31,554 nt of DNA from an uncultured Eubacteriales bacterium (GTDB taxonomy: Bacteria > Bacillota > Clostridia > Oscillospirales > Oscillospiraceae): positions 1 to 31,554 of the forward strand of contig URTG01000003.1 in NCBI GenBank assembly GCA_900550705.1, read 5' to 3'. Numbering within the stretch: the first letter of the stretch is position 1; every line of letters begins with the position of its first letter. The notes under the pieces are model-generated. The model saw only the letters and a list, made by a program, of their open reading frames with translations, searched no databases and was not told the DNA's origin. A program made the translations under genes and the position numbers. Below are positions 8,443 to 15,148 of this stretch, piece after piece.

Positions 8443-10548
8443 TTACTGCGCCAGCGCCTCCAGCGACTCCGGCAGCTCCATCAGGTTGGTCATGCTCCGC
8501 AGACTGACGCCCAGGGTAGACAGGTTGTGCAGCATGGCGGAGGAGGCGGGGGGCAGGATGCCCAGCGCCCCCAGGGCAATGAGAGAACCGTTGAAGCCGA
8601 TGACGAACCGGTAGTTGGACCGGATACGGGCCATCAGACCGGCGGCGATCCGCCGCAGACCCACCAGCTCGAACAGACTGCTGGCGGAGATGGTCACGTC
8701 GGCGATCTCCCGGGCGATGGCTGCACCGCTGCTGATGGCGATGCCCACATTGGCAGCGGACAGGGCGGGGGAGTCGTTGATGCCGTCGCCGATCATAATG
8801 ACGGTGCGGCCCTGGGCCCGCTCGGCCGCCACATAATGGGCCTTGTCCTCGGGCAGGACCTCGGAGTGGTACTCGTCCACGCCCACCTGGGCGGCGATGG
8901 CGGCGGCCGTGCGCTCGCTGTCGCCGGTGAGCATGACGGTCTTGGACACGCCCAGGCGGCGCAGTGTGCGGATCACGGCGGCGGCCTCCCTCCGCAGGGG
9001 GTCGGCAATGCAGATCACCGCGGCCAGCTCCCCGCCGATGGCCAGGTACAGGTGACTGTACTCCCCGGGCAGGGCGTCGAACCTCTCCCGCTCTCCGGCG
9101 GGGACGGTGCAGGCCTCGTCCTCAAAGACGAAGTGGGCGCTGCCGATGATGACCTTCTCGCCCTCCACTGTGCTGGAAATGCCGTGGGCCACCAGATACT
9201 CCACCTTGGAGTGCATCTCCTCGTGGTCCAGGCCGCGCTCCTTGGCGGCCTGGACCACGGCGTTGGCCATGGAGTGGGGGAAGTGCTCCTCCAGACAGGC
9301 GGCCAGCCGCAGCATATCGGCCTCGCTCCGGCCGCCGAAGGGGACCACCTGAGCTACCACGGGACTGGCGTAGGTCAGGGTGCCCGTCTTGTCGAAGACG
9401 ATGGTATCCGCCTGTGCGATGGCCTCCAGAAGCTTGCCGCCCTTCACGGTGGCGTGGTAGGCGCTGGCCTCCCGCATGGCGGACAGCACCGCCAGGGGCA
9501 TGGACAGCTTCAGCGCACAGGAGAAGTCCACCATCAGGACCGACAGGGCGCGGGTGACGTTCCGAGTCAGCAGATAGACCAGGCCGCTGCCCGCCAGGGT
9601 ATAGGGCACCAGCTTGTCCGCCAGATTGCCGGCGCGGCTCTCGGCGGTGGACTTCAGCTTCTCTGACTGCTCGATCATGGAGACGATCTTGTCATACCGG
9701 CCGCTGCCCGACTGCTGCCTGACCTGAAGGACGCACTCGCCCTCCTCCACCACGGTCCCGGCGTACACCTGGGAGCCGGGGCGCTTTGCCACGGGGGTGG
9801 ACTCGCCGGTGAGGGATGCCTGGTTCACCATGACCTCCCCCTCGGCCACCACGCCGTCCAGGGGGATCAGCCCGCCCATGCGGACGCAGACCAGGTCGTC
9901 CACCCGGACCTGGGACAGGGGGACAAGGACCTCCTCCTCGCCGGTCTTCAGCCAGACCCGGTCGATGTTCAGGGACATACAGCGGGCCAGGTCGTCCACC
10001 GACTTCTTGTGGGTCCACTCCTCCAGCAGCTCGCCCAGCCGCAGCAGGAGCATGACGGACCCGGCGGTGGGGTAGTCGCCCCGGAGGACGGACACTCCGA
10101 TGGACGCCCCGTCCAGCACCTCCACCCGGAGCTGACGGCGGAGCAGACAGCGCAGACCCCGCAGCACATAGGGCACGGCCCGGACCACGGTGTAGGCGGT
10201 GTTCAGAATACTGGGCAGGAACAGGGAGCGGGCGGCCTTGCCCACTACCAGGCCCACCAGCTTCTCCTCATAGGCCCGGTTCAGCGCCCGGCCGCTGTGC
10301 ACGACGGCGGCATCCTCGGCGGAGCAGGTCTCGTAAGAAAACTTCGCCAGGCCCCGGAGCAGATTGGCCCGGGGGCCGCTGTAACAAATCACGGCGCAGC
10401 AGGTCCGGTCGTGGACGGTGACCCGGGTGACGCCGGGAAGCCGCTGCAAATAGCTGTCCAGCCGGTCGGCCTGGTCCATGGTCATGCGGGGCTGCACGGC
10501 CTGGACGCGCAGACGGTTCCGGCATTCATGCAGAATTTTGAATTTCAT
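8443..10548 (-). CDS. Heavy-metal P1B-type ATPase with a Ser-Cys-Ala membrane motif
   Basis: A 701-aa transporter expected to couple ATP hydrolysis to metal-ion export. TGES (actuator) is at residues 247-250, the phosphorylation motif DKTGT at 386-390, a P1B-like His segment (EEHFPHSMANA) near 421-430, and GDGINDSPAL at 587-596. Residues 1-75 look like a divergent HMA-type domain without the CxxC pair. The membrane helix before the phosphorylation domain reads VDFSCALKLSMP (340-351). SCA therefore replaces the usual CPC/CPx metal-binding motif, so the metal cannot be assigned from known rules. Most P1B landmarks are otherwise intact, so the gene looks functional. It is the last gene of an operon with a DUF6110-like protein and an HMA protein. 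The ribosome site gaggag lies 11 nt before the ATG. Confidence 0.88.
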   Translation of the reverse strand: MKFKILHECRNRLRVQAVQPRMTMDQADRLDSYLQRLPGVTRVTVHDRTCCAVICYSGPRANLLRGLAKFSYETCSAEDAAVVHSGRALNRAYEEKLVGLVVGKAARSLFLPSILNTAYTVVRAVPYVLRGLRCLLRRQLRVEVLDGASIGVSVLRGDYPTAGSVMLLLRLGELLEEWTHKKSVDDLARCMSLNIDRVWLKTGEEEVLVPLSQVRVDDLVCVRMGGLIPLDGVVAEGEVMVNQASLTGESTPVAKRPGSQVYAGTVVEEGECVLQVRQQSGSGRYDKIVSMIEQSEKLKSTAESRAGNLADKLVPYTLAGSGLVYLLTRNVTRALSVLMVDFSCALKLSMPLAVLSAMREASAYHATVKGGKLLEAIAQADTIVFDKTGTLTYASPVVAQVVPFGGRSEADMLRLAACLEEHFPHSMANAVVQAAKERGLDHEEMHSKVEYLVAHGISSTVEGEKVIIGSAHFVFEDEACTVPAGERERFDALPGEYSHLYLAIGGELAAVICIADPLRREAAAVIRTLRRLGVSKTVMLTGDSERTAAAIAAQVGVDEYHSEVLPEDKAHYVAAERAQGRTVIMIGDGINDSPALSAANVGIAISSGAAIAREIADVTISASSLFELVGLRRIAAGLMARIRSNYRFVIGFNGSLIALGALGILPPASSAMLHNLSTLGVSLRSMTNLMELPESLEALAQ

Positions 10549-10581
10549 TGGGTATCACACTCCTCAAGCGGGAAAATGAGG

Positions 10582-10622
10582 GGCAGAGGAGCCGAAGCGT
10601 CACGCGCTCCGGACCCTCTGCC
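10582..10622 (-). other. Intergenic hairpin within the metal operon
   Basis: ggcagagg (10582-10589) pairs with cctctgcc (10615-10622), with further imperfect pairing inside (ccgaagcg/cgctccgg). It lies between the DUF6110-like gene and the ATPase gene. The minus-strand side has no T-run, so it is more likely an mRNA-processing, stability or partial-attenuation element than a full terminator. Confidence 0.45.
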
Positions 10623-10644
10623 TGTATCCTCCACGAGAAAACGC

Positions 10645-10935
10645 TCAGACCTGGGCGGCCTCAGCCTCCACGGTCTCCGGAACGGCCTCCTCTGCGGCGG
10701 CCTTGGCGGCGGCGCGCTGCTCGTTGATCTCCTTGGCGGCGGCCAGAATGTCGCCGGCGTTCTCCTGGACCTTGTTCACGGTGGTCATGGCGCACTCCTT
10801 CACCCGCAGCGCGGCGGCGGTGGTGTGGGTGTAGACCTTCTTGGCGTCGTCGCTGGTCAGCAGCTTCAGACCGGCGGAGCCGAACAGGGTGCCGCCCACG
10901 AACAGGGCCAGATGCTTGTAAGACTTGAAGTTCAT
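10645..10935 (-). CDS. DUF6110-like small membrane-associated protein
   Basis: A 96-aa protein. An N-terminal hydrophobic glycine-rich segment (LALFVGGTLFGSAGLKLL, residues 7-24) probably forms one membrane helix. It is followed by a long helical, Ala/Lys/Glu-rich region (KEINEQRAAAKAAAEEAV). The start chosen is ATG at 10935 because GGAGG lies 8 nt upstream. An in-frame TTG 15 bases further upstream overlaps that ribosome site and is unlikely to be used. From memory, this pattern matches DUF6110 proteins found beside heavy-metal ATPases in Clostridia. The job is unknown; a membrane partner or chaperone of the pump is a guess from position. Confidence 0.75.
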   Translation of the reverse strand: MNFKSYKHLALFVGGTLFGSAGLKLLTSDDAKKVYTHTTAAALRVKECAMTTVNKVQENAGDILAAAKEINEQRAAAKAAAEEAVPETVEAEAAQV

Positions 10936-10986
10936 AATAAGTACCTCCAAAAAATAGAATAAAAATCAGAACCGACCGGGAGAGTC

Positions 10987-11241
10987 TCAGCGAAAGAAGG
11001 AGAACAGACCCTTCTTCTCGCAGGACTCGCTGCGGAAGGATGTGACCTGGTATCCGGCGGCGGCGATGGTGTCCCGCAGGACCTGCTCGTCCAGGGGCGC
11101 GTCGGAGAGAATCACCGTCTCCCGCCTGCGGTGGGAGGAGGTGACCTTCTTCACGGAAACCGCCCTTCGAATCGCCTCGTTCATGTGGGATTCACACATG
11201 GAACAGGCCATTCCGGAAATCCCTAACGTCGTTTGTACCAC
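10987..11241 (-). CDS. Small heavy-metal-associated (HMA) domain protein
   Basis: An 84-aa ferredoxin-like metal-binding protein with the CxxC signature GMACSMCESH (residues 10-19, metal ligands C13 and C16), like CopZ-type chaperones. GTG at 11241 is chosen because gcgagg (minus strand) lies 9 nt upstream. A TTG start ten codons earlier has no ribosome site. The C-terminus (SCEKKGLFSFFR) is basic and hydrophobic, unlike classical CopZ, and might contact membrane or pump. It is the first gene of the operon with the DUF6110-like protein and the ATPase. It probably delivers or senses the metal exported by the pump. Cu(I) or Zn(II) is typical for CxxC domains but is not shown here. Confidence 0.85.
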   Translation of the reverse strand: MVQTTLGISGMACSMCESHMNEAIRRAVSVKKVTSSHRRRETVILSDAPLDEQVLRDTIAAAGYQVTSFRSESCEKKGLFSFFR

Positions 11242-11301
11242 AGCAAAACACCTCGCTATGCAGTCGCCCAAGAGCAGCTGGGGCGTTGTTGCAGCCCGGT
11301 A

Positions 11302-11317
11302 GTTACCCCAGGGTAAC
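11302..11317. promoter_or_regulatory. Palindromic operator candidate GTTACCC-CA-GGGTAAC
   Basis: GTTACCC (11302-11308) and GGGTAAC (11311-11317) form a perfect 7-bp inverted repeat around CA. It lies roughly 10-25 nt downstream of the predicted start site of the metal operon promoter, a position suited to repression by a dimeric regulator. No regulator gene is adjacent. The palindrome resembles MerR- or other metal-regulator operators in general form only. Confidence 0.5.
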
Positions 11318-11333
11318 TCGCCCTTTGGTGGTT

Positions 11334-11362
11334 AATATAGCAGATTTTTGCAGTCTGGTCAA
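11334..11362 (-). promoter_or_regulatory. Sigma-A-type promoter of the metal operon
   Basis: On the minus strand TTGACC (plus-strand 11357-11362) and TATATT (11334-11339) are spaced by 17 bp. This is near consensus. The leader to the GTG start at 11241 would be about 85 nt and includes the palindrome at 11302-11317. Confidence 0.8.
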
Positions 11363-11419
11363 GAGAAAAAGAACCGCAAAAAACGCAGAGATTTGTGCTT
11401 TTTACGGCCCTGAAATTCG

Positions 11420-11710
11420 TTACTTTTTCGGTTGGTTGATCTCTGCCGCCCGGTCCCGGAGCCAGGCTTCGGTCTGGGTCAGGCCCTCCTGGGACAGGGG
11501 GAAGGCGGCGGTCTCTAAAATCTCGCTGAGGGCGCGGGTGAGAGGACCCCGCCACAGCTCCAGCCGCAGCTGGGTCTCGGCGGGCTGGCCGCTGCCCTCC
11601 GGGGGCTGCTGCTTCACCGGCTCGATGTAAAACCGGGCATCGCCCAGGCTGCCGTACCAGCTGTTGCCGTTCTCCCAGAACAGCATGGTGGGAATCAGAA
11701 ACTCGTCCAT
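11420..11710 (-). CDS. Unknown 96-aa protein
   Basis: A small soluble-looking protein that starts MDEFLIPTMLFWENGNSWYG and continues with a glutamine/proline-rich turn and helical segments rich in Leu, Arg and Glu. It has no signal peptide or membrane helix. The ATG at 11710 has a strong aaaggag site about 9 nt upstream. A good promoter (11744-11772) lies just beyond, so this short frame is real rather than the C-terminus of a longer overlapping frame. It is divergent from the collagen-like gene. No family is recognised. Confidence 0.75.
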   Translation of the reverse strand: MDEFLIPTMLFWENGNSWYGSLGDARFYIEPVKQQPPEGSGQPAETQLRLELWRGPLTRALSEILETAAFPLSQEGLTQTEAWLRDRAAEINQPKK

Positions 11711-11743
11711 GCACAGTCGCTCCTTTGTTTCTTCTTTGCCCCT

Positions 11744-11772
11744 ATTATGCCAGAAGTTGGGGCAAAAGTAAA
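11744..11772 (-). promoter_or_regulatory. Promoter of the 96-aa gene
   Basis: Minus-strand TTTACT (plus-strand 11767-11772) and CATAAT (11744-11749) are separated by 17 bp. The predicted start near 11737 leaves a leader of about 27 nt that includes the aaaggag ribosome site. Confidence 0.55.
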
Positions 11773-11777
11773 GAAGC

Positions 11778-11804
11778 ACCTCCGCCGCCCTGTGGCATAG
11801 AATG
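11778..11804 (+). promoter_or_regulatory. Mother-cell sigma-K-like promoter of the collagen-like gene
   Basis: AC (11778-11779), a 16-bp spacer, then CATAGAATG (11796-11804). The B. subtilis sigma-K consensus is AC-N16/17-CATANNNTA, so the last base is the only departure. The motif is preceded by GG, as in the related motifs at 19568-19595 and 26505-26532. Expression late in the mother cell would fit a spore-surface collagen-like protein. Confidence 0.5.
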
Positions 11805-11839
11805 GGACGTGGCAGTGCCGCAAAGAACGGAAACACACG

Positions 11840-11858
11840 AGCTCCCCCCCGGGGAGCT
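11840..11858 (+). other. Leader hairpin just upstream of the collagen-like gene ribosome site
   Basis: AGCTCCCC (11840-11847) and GGGGAGCT (11851-11858) form an 8-bp stem with a 3-nt loop. It ends a few bases before the aaaggag ribosome site. It could stabilise the mRNA or modulate translation. It has no T-run, so it is not a terminator in this direction. Confidence 0.5.
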
Positions 11859-11875
11859 TGGTAAAGGAGCGCGTT

Positions 11876-12619
11876 ATGAGACGATATTATGCTTCTGATT
11901 GGGAGCAGCGGCGGAGCGACGGCGTGGTGGCCTATCTGAACCGAGGGGACGGGTGCTGCGGGCCGTGCTATCCGCCCTGCCCGCCCCCGGGACCCCAGCC
12001 GGTCCCGCCGCCCTATCCGCCCCTGGTGGGTCCCACCGGCCCCACCGGTCCCCAGGGCATCCCCGGCCCGGACGGTGCCGTCGGTCCTACGGGTCCCCAG
12101 GGTATTCCCGGCCCGGATGGAGCTGTCGGCGCAGCGGGTCCCACCGGCCCCGCCGGACCCGCCGGAGCCACCGGTGCGGTCGGACCCGCCGGGCCTGCGG
12201 GCGCGACCGGGGCGACTGGGGCAGTCGGCCCCACCGGACCCACAGGCCCCGCCGGTGCCACGGGTGCCGCCGGAGCGGCAGGTCCCACCGGTCCCACTGG
12301 ACCCGCTGGCCCTGCCGGACCCACCGGTGCTACGGGTGCCGCCGGCGCGGCAGGTCCTATCGGCCCCATCGGCCCCACGGGACCCACTGGCCCTGCCGGT
12401 GCAGCGGGCGCTGCCGGCGCAGAAGGACCCGCCGGGCCTGTGGGCGCGGACGGCGCACAGGGACCCGTCGGTCCTACCGGCCCCACCGGCCCCACCGGCC
12501 CTGCCGGAACGGTGACGGCTGCCGCCGCTGTGGCCGATGCCACGGGGGCAGAGGACGTGGTGACCCAGTTTAACAGCCTGCTGGCCAATCTGCGGGCCGC
12601 CGGCTTGCTGGCAACCTGA
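11876..12619 (+). CDS. Collagen-like Gly-X-Y repeat protein (candidate spore-surface/exosporium protein)
   Basis: A 247-aa protein in three parts. Residues 1-51 are Tyr/Arg-rich, then Cys/Pro-rich (C27, C28, C31, C35). Residues 52 to about 212 are an uninterrupted Gly-X-Y tract dominated by GPT, GPA, GAT and GAA, with two GPQGIPGPDGAV units at the start. The last 35 residues (VVTQFNSLLANLRAAGLL) may form an oligomerising helix. The architecture resembles BclA-type exosporium filaments, whose Thr residues carry glycans. The start at ATG 11876 follows aaaggag; the frame is open earlier but only through a TTG that has no ribosome site. The next gene is a glycosyltransferase, and a sigma-K-like promoter lies upstream. 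Surface location and glycosylation are inference. No signal peptide is seen, which fits assembly from the mother cell. Confidence 0.88.
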   Translation: MRRYYASDWEQRRSDGVVAYLNRGDGCCGPCYPPCPPPGPQPVPPPYPPLVGPTGPTGPQGIPGPDGAVGPTGPQGIPGPDGAVGAAGPTGPAGPAGATGAVGPAGPAGATGATGAVGPTGPTGPAGATGAAGAAGPTGPTGPAGPAGPTGATGAAGAAGPIGPIGPTGPTGPAGAAGAAGAEGPAGPVGADGAQGPVGPTGPTGPTGPAGTVTAAAAVADATGAEDVVTQFNSLLANLRAAGLLAT

Positions 12620-12626
12620 CCAAAAC

Positions 12627-12654
12627 GGGCGGCCCGGAACACTCCGGACCGCCC
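12627..12654 (+). terminator. Hairpin between the collagen-like and glycosyltransferase genes
   Basis: GGGCGGCCCGGA (12627-12638) pairs with TCCGGACCGCCC (12643-12654), with one mismatch and a 4-nt loop. The stem is strong but is followed by cgaaattc, not a T-run. Partial termination or mRNA stabilisation of the collagen transcript is more likely than a complete stop. Confidence 0.45.
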
Positions 12655-12679
12655 GAAATTCAGAGGGGAGGGGGACGCC

Positions 12680-13801
12680 GTGTCCCGTAACTTCGTGTGC
12701 GTCTACGCCATCTGCAAAAACGAGGCGGCCTTTGTAGACCGCTGGATGGACTCCATGTCTGAGGCGGACCGGGTGGTGGTGCTGGACACCGGCTCCACCG
12801 ACAAAACCCCGGAGCTGCTCCGCCGCCGGGGCGCGGAGGTCACGGTGGAGACTATCTCCCCCTGGAGGTTCGACGCGGCCCGGAATCGCTCCCTGGACCT
12901 GGTGCCGGAGGAGGCGGACATCTGCGTCTGCACTGACCTGGACGAGGTCTTTCACCCCGGCTGGCGTGCCGCCCTGGAAGCGGTCTGGACGGAGGGGGTG
13001 TGCCAGGCCCGCTATCGCTATACCTGGAGCTTCCGTCCTGACGGCGGAGAGGGGCACGTCTTCTGGATTGAAAAAATCCACAGCCGCACCGGCTTCCGCT
13101 GGACCCATCCGGTCCACGAGGTGCTCTCTTGGGTGGGGCCGGGCCAGCGGGGCCGGGCCGTGTTTGCCGAGGGGGTGCAGCTGGACCACCACCCGGACCC
13201 CGGCAAATCCCGGGGGCAGTATCTCCCCCTGCTGGAGCTTTCGGTGCAGGAGGACCCGGAGGACGACCGGAATCTCCACTATCTGGGCCGGGAGTACCTG
13301 TATCACCGGCGCTGGGACGACTGCATCGCCGCCCTGACCCGGCATCTGTCCCTGCCCCGGGCGGTGTGGCGGGATGAGCGGGCGGCCTCCATGCGCTATC
13401 TGGCCCGGGCCTATGGGGCCAAGGGGGACAAAAGCCAGGCCCAGACCTGGCTGCTCCGGGCGGCGGCGGAAGCGCCCCACCTGCGGGAGCCGTGGCTGGA
13501 CCTGGCGCGGTGTCTCTATGAACAGGAGGACTGGGAGGGGGTGCTGTGGAGCACCGGCCGGGCCTTGTCCATCACCCAGCGCCCCCGGACCTATATCAGC
13601 GAGCCGGGGGCCTGGGGCAGTCTGCCCTATGACCTGCAAGCCATCGCCTACTACCGCACGGACCGACTGCCTCAAGCGCTGGAGGCCGCCCGCCGTGCCC
13701 TCGAATTGGAACCGGACGATTCCCGGCTGCAAGAGAATGTGGCCTTGCTCCGCACACTGGTTCAGAGGCCCCAGTCGGCGGGGTCCTCCCATGAGCGATA
13801 A
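12680..13801 (+). CDS. Family 2 glycosyltransferase with C-terminal TPR repeats
   Basis: A 373-aa GT-A type enzyme. The N-terminus (VCVYAICKNEAAFVDRW) and VVLDTGSTDKTPELL form the nucleotide-sugar fold. The DxD metal site is TDLDEV (D86, D88). Residues from about 200 onward form TPR-like helix pairs (YLGREYLYHRRWDDCIAAL, and ALEAARRALELEPDD near the end). This GT2-TPR arrangement is common in enzymes beside surface proteins. The GTG start at 12680 follows a gaggggaggggg site. The gene is 60 bp downstream of the collagen-like gene in the same direction, so the simplest idea is that it glycosylates Thr residues of the Gly-X-Thr tract. Its end overlaps the convergent regulator gene by 40 bp. The donor and acceptor sugars are unknown. 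Confidence 0.87.
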   Translation: MSRNFVCVYAICKNEAAFVDRWMDSMSEADRVVVLDTGSTDKTPELLRRRGAEVTVETISPWRFDAARNRSLDLVPEEADICVCTDLDEVFHPGWRAALEAVWTEGVCQARYRYTWSFRPDGGEGHVFWIEKIHSRTGFRWTHPVHEVLSWVGPGQRGRAVFAEGVQLDHHPDPGKSRGQYLPLLELSVQEDPEDDRNLHYLGREYLYHRRWDDCIAALTRHLSLPRAVWRDERAASMRYLARAYGAKGDKSQAQTWLLRAAAEAPHLREPWLDLARCLYEQEDWEGVLWSTGRALSITQRPRTYISEPGAWGSLPYDLQAIAYYRTDRLPQALEAARRALELEPDDSRLQENVALLRTLVQRPQSAGSSHER

Positions 13802-15018
13802 GTGATGTCGTCTGTGCACCAGATGAGATTCCCGTCGCGGTCCGCTGTGTAATAGGGCATGGAGGGGCGGACGAACTGCCGGCCCGCGTCGTCGGTGACC
13901 ACGGCGGCATAGGCAAATTGGTCGCCCTCGGATACGTCCAGGGTGGTCTTCTCCTGCTGGAAGAAGACGGCCCCGTCGGAGCGGGTGCGCTGCGGCAGCC
14001 AGGATACCAGGCGGTGATTCCGGAACAGTCCCACCTGGATCTTGGCGACTGAGGTGAAGCCAAGCACCGCATTTACCGCCGCAGCTGTGGAGGAAGAAAC
14101 CAGGTCCAGCTCGCCCGCCGGGACGGTGACGTGCCTGCCGTCCTTGTCGGCGGTGCCGCTCATCAGCAGACCGTAATCCGCAATGGTTACCTCGGGAAAG
14201 GTGCCGGTGTACAGGCCGGGATAGGTATCCAGCAGCTGGGTCTGGCTGGTGTCTCCCGTGCGGAAGACCACGGTGAGGGTGATGTGGTCGGTGAGGGCGC
14301 AGGTGAGCTGGGCGGAAAACTCCTGTCCATCCCCCAGGGTGCCGGCGGCGGTCACCACCCCCTGGCCGCTGTCCGCCTGAAACTCTGCGGTCATGCCGGG
14401 CTGATAGGTCTTGGGCACCGCCCGCAGGGAGAAGGTCACGGTGTTGGCCTTCAGATCTCCGGAGACGATCTCCGTGCCATAGTCCGCCGTGAGGGCATTT
14501 TGCGCCCGCAGAATGTCCTCCACCTGCTGGGTCACGGAATTCAGCTGGCCCGACATGGTGGCAGAGAGGTTGTTCACCGAGTTGGACAGGGTGTTATACT
14601 GGTTCTGATACTGGTCCCGCAGCCGGTTCACCCTGCCGTTGACCCCCAGCAGCAGACCCAGGGCCACCAGGCAAATGGCCCAGCGCTTCCACCGGGACTG
14701 CGGCTTCGTGGGCGGGGGCGGCTGGCTCTGCTGCTCCTGCTGATAGCGGGATAAAATCTCCTCCACCAGGCGGAGCTGCTGCTCGGACAGGCCCTCGTCG
14801 GCGGCCTGCTCCGGCCGGTCCTCCTCCACCCCCAGCAGCCAGCCCACGGGGACGGAAAACATCCGGCTCATGGCCACCAGCTTGTCGATGTCGGGCAGAG
14901 AGGTGTCGCTCTCCCACTTATAGATGGACTGGCGGGAGACCCCCAGCCGTTCGCCCAGGGCCTCCTGAGACAGGCCCAGCTCCTTTCGCTTGGCGGCGAT
15001 GCGTTGTCCCGTTGTCAT
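13762..15018 (-). CDS. Membrane-anchored XRE-family regulator with an extracytoplasmic domain
   Basis: A 418-aa protein. Residues 3-60 are an XRE/Cro helix-turn-helix (QEALGERLGVSRQSIYKWES, with PDIDKLVAM after it). A Q/P-rich linker (95-108) leads to one membrane helix (about 112-127). Then come a probable coiled coil (LRDQYQNQYNTLSNSVNNL, about 133-172) and a large beta-rich C-terminal region, which should lie outside the membrane. ATG at 15018 is chosen because aaaggag lies 9 nt upstream; another ATG three codons earlier abuts that site. This looks like a one-protein sensor that links an external signal to DNA binding; the targets are unknown. The last 40 bp overlap the convergent glycosyltransferase gene. 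Confidence 0.85.
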   Translation of the reverse strand: MTTGQRIAAKRKELGLSQEALGERLGVSRQSIYKWESDTSLPDIDKLVAMSRMFSVPVGWLLGVEEDRPEQAADEGLSEQQLRLVEEILSRYQQEQQSQPPPPTKPQSRWKRWAICLVALGLLLGVNGRVNRLRDQYQNQYNTLSNSVNNLSATMSGQLNSVTQQVEDILRAQNALTADYGTEIVSGDLKANTVTFSLRAVPKTYQPGMTAEFQADSGQGVVTAAGTLGDGQEFSAQLTCALTDHITLTVVFRTGDTSQTQLLDTYPGLYTGTFPEVTIADYGLLMSGTADKDGRHVTVPAGELDLVSSSTAAAVNAVLGFTSVAKIQVGLFRNHRLVSWLPQRTRSDGAVFFQQEKTTLDVSEGDQFAYAAVVTDDAGRQFVRPSMPYYTADRDGNLIWCTDDITYRSWEDPADWGL

Positions 15019-15095
15019 ATTGCTCATCTCCTTTGTCCCCAGCCTAGCAGAAGGCGGGAAAAAGACCACCGCCCGGCGGTTTCAATCCTGCTAAC

Positions 15096-15124
15096 CAATG
15101 GTTTACAGTCTGTGAAACCCATTG
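15096..15124. other. Inverted repeat between alaX and the XRE regulator
   Basis: caatggttt (15096-15104) and aaacccattg (15115-15124) form a 9-bp stem with one bulged base around a 10-nt spacer. It lies 77 bp upstream of the regulator start. It could be an operator, for example for autoregulation, or a weak alaX transcript end. No T-run and no clear promoter were found next to it. Confidence 0.35.
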
Positions 15125-15148
15125 GGGCGCAAGGGTTATCAGACTTGC

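Noticed and set aside
12040..12520. Repeated GGNCCN units as a CRISPR array or minisatellite
   Set aside because: There are no constant repeats with unique spacers. The periodicity is 9 bp, follows codons and encodes Gly-X-Y.
12013..12642. Minus-strand open frame with its own Gly-Pro-rich collagen-like pattern opposite the collagen gene
   Set aside because: The complement of GGN-CCN codons also reads as Gly/Pro/Ala repeats, so this is a mirror of the real gene. It has no ribosome site and no non-repetitive ends.
11420..13819. Very long minus-strand open frame spanning several genes
   Set aside because: Only its last 96 codons have a ribosome site and promoter. The rest is antisense to the collagen-like and glycosyltransferase genes and exists because high GC suppresses stop codons.
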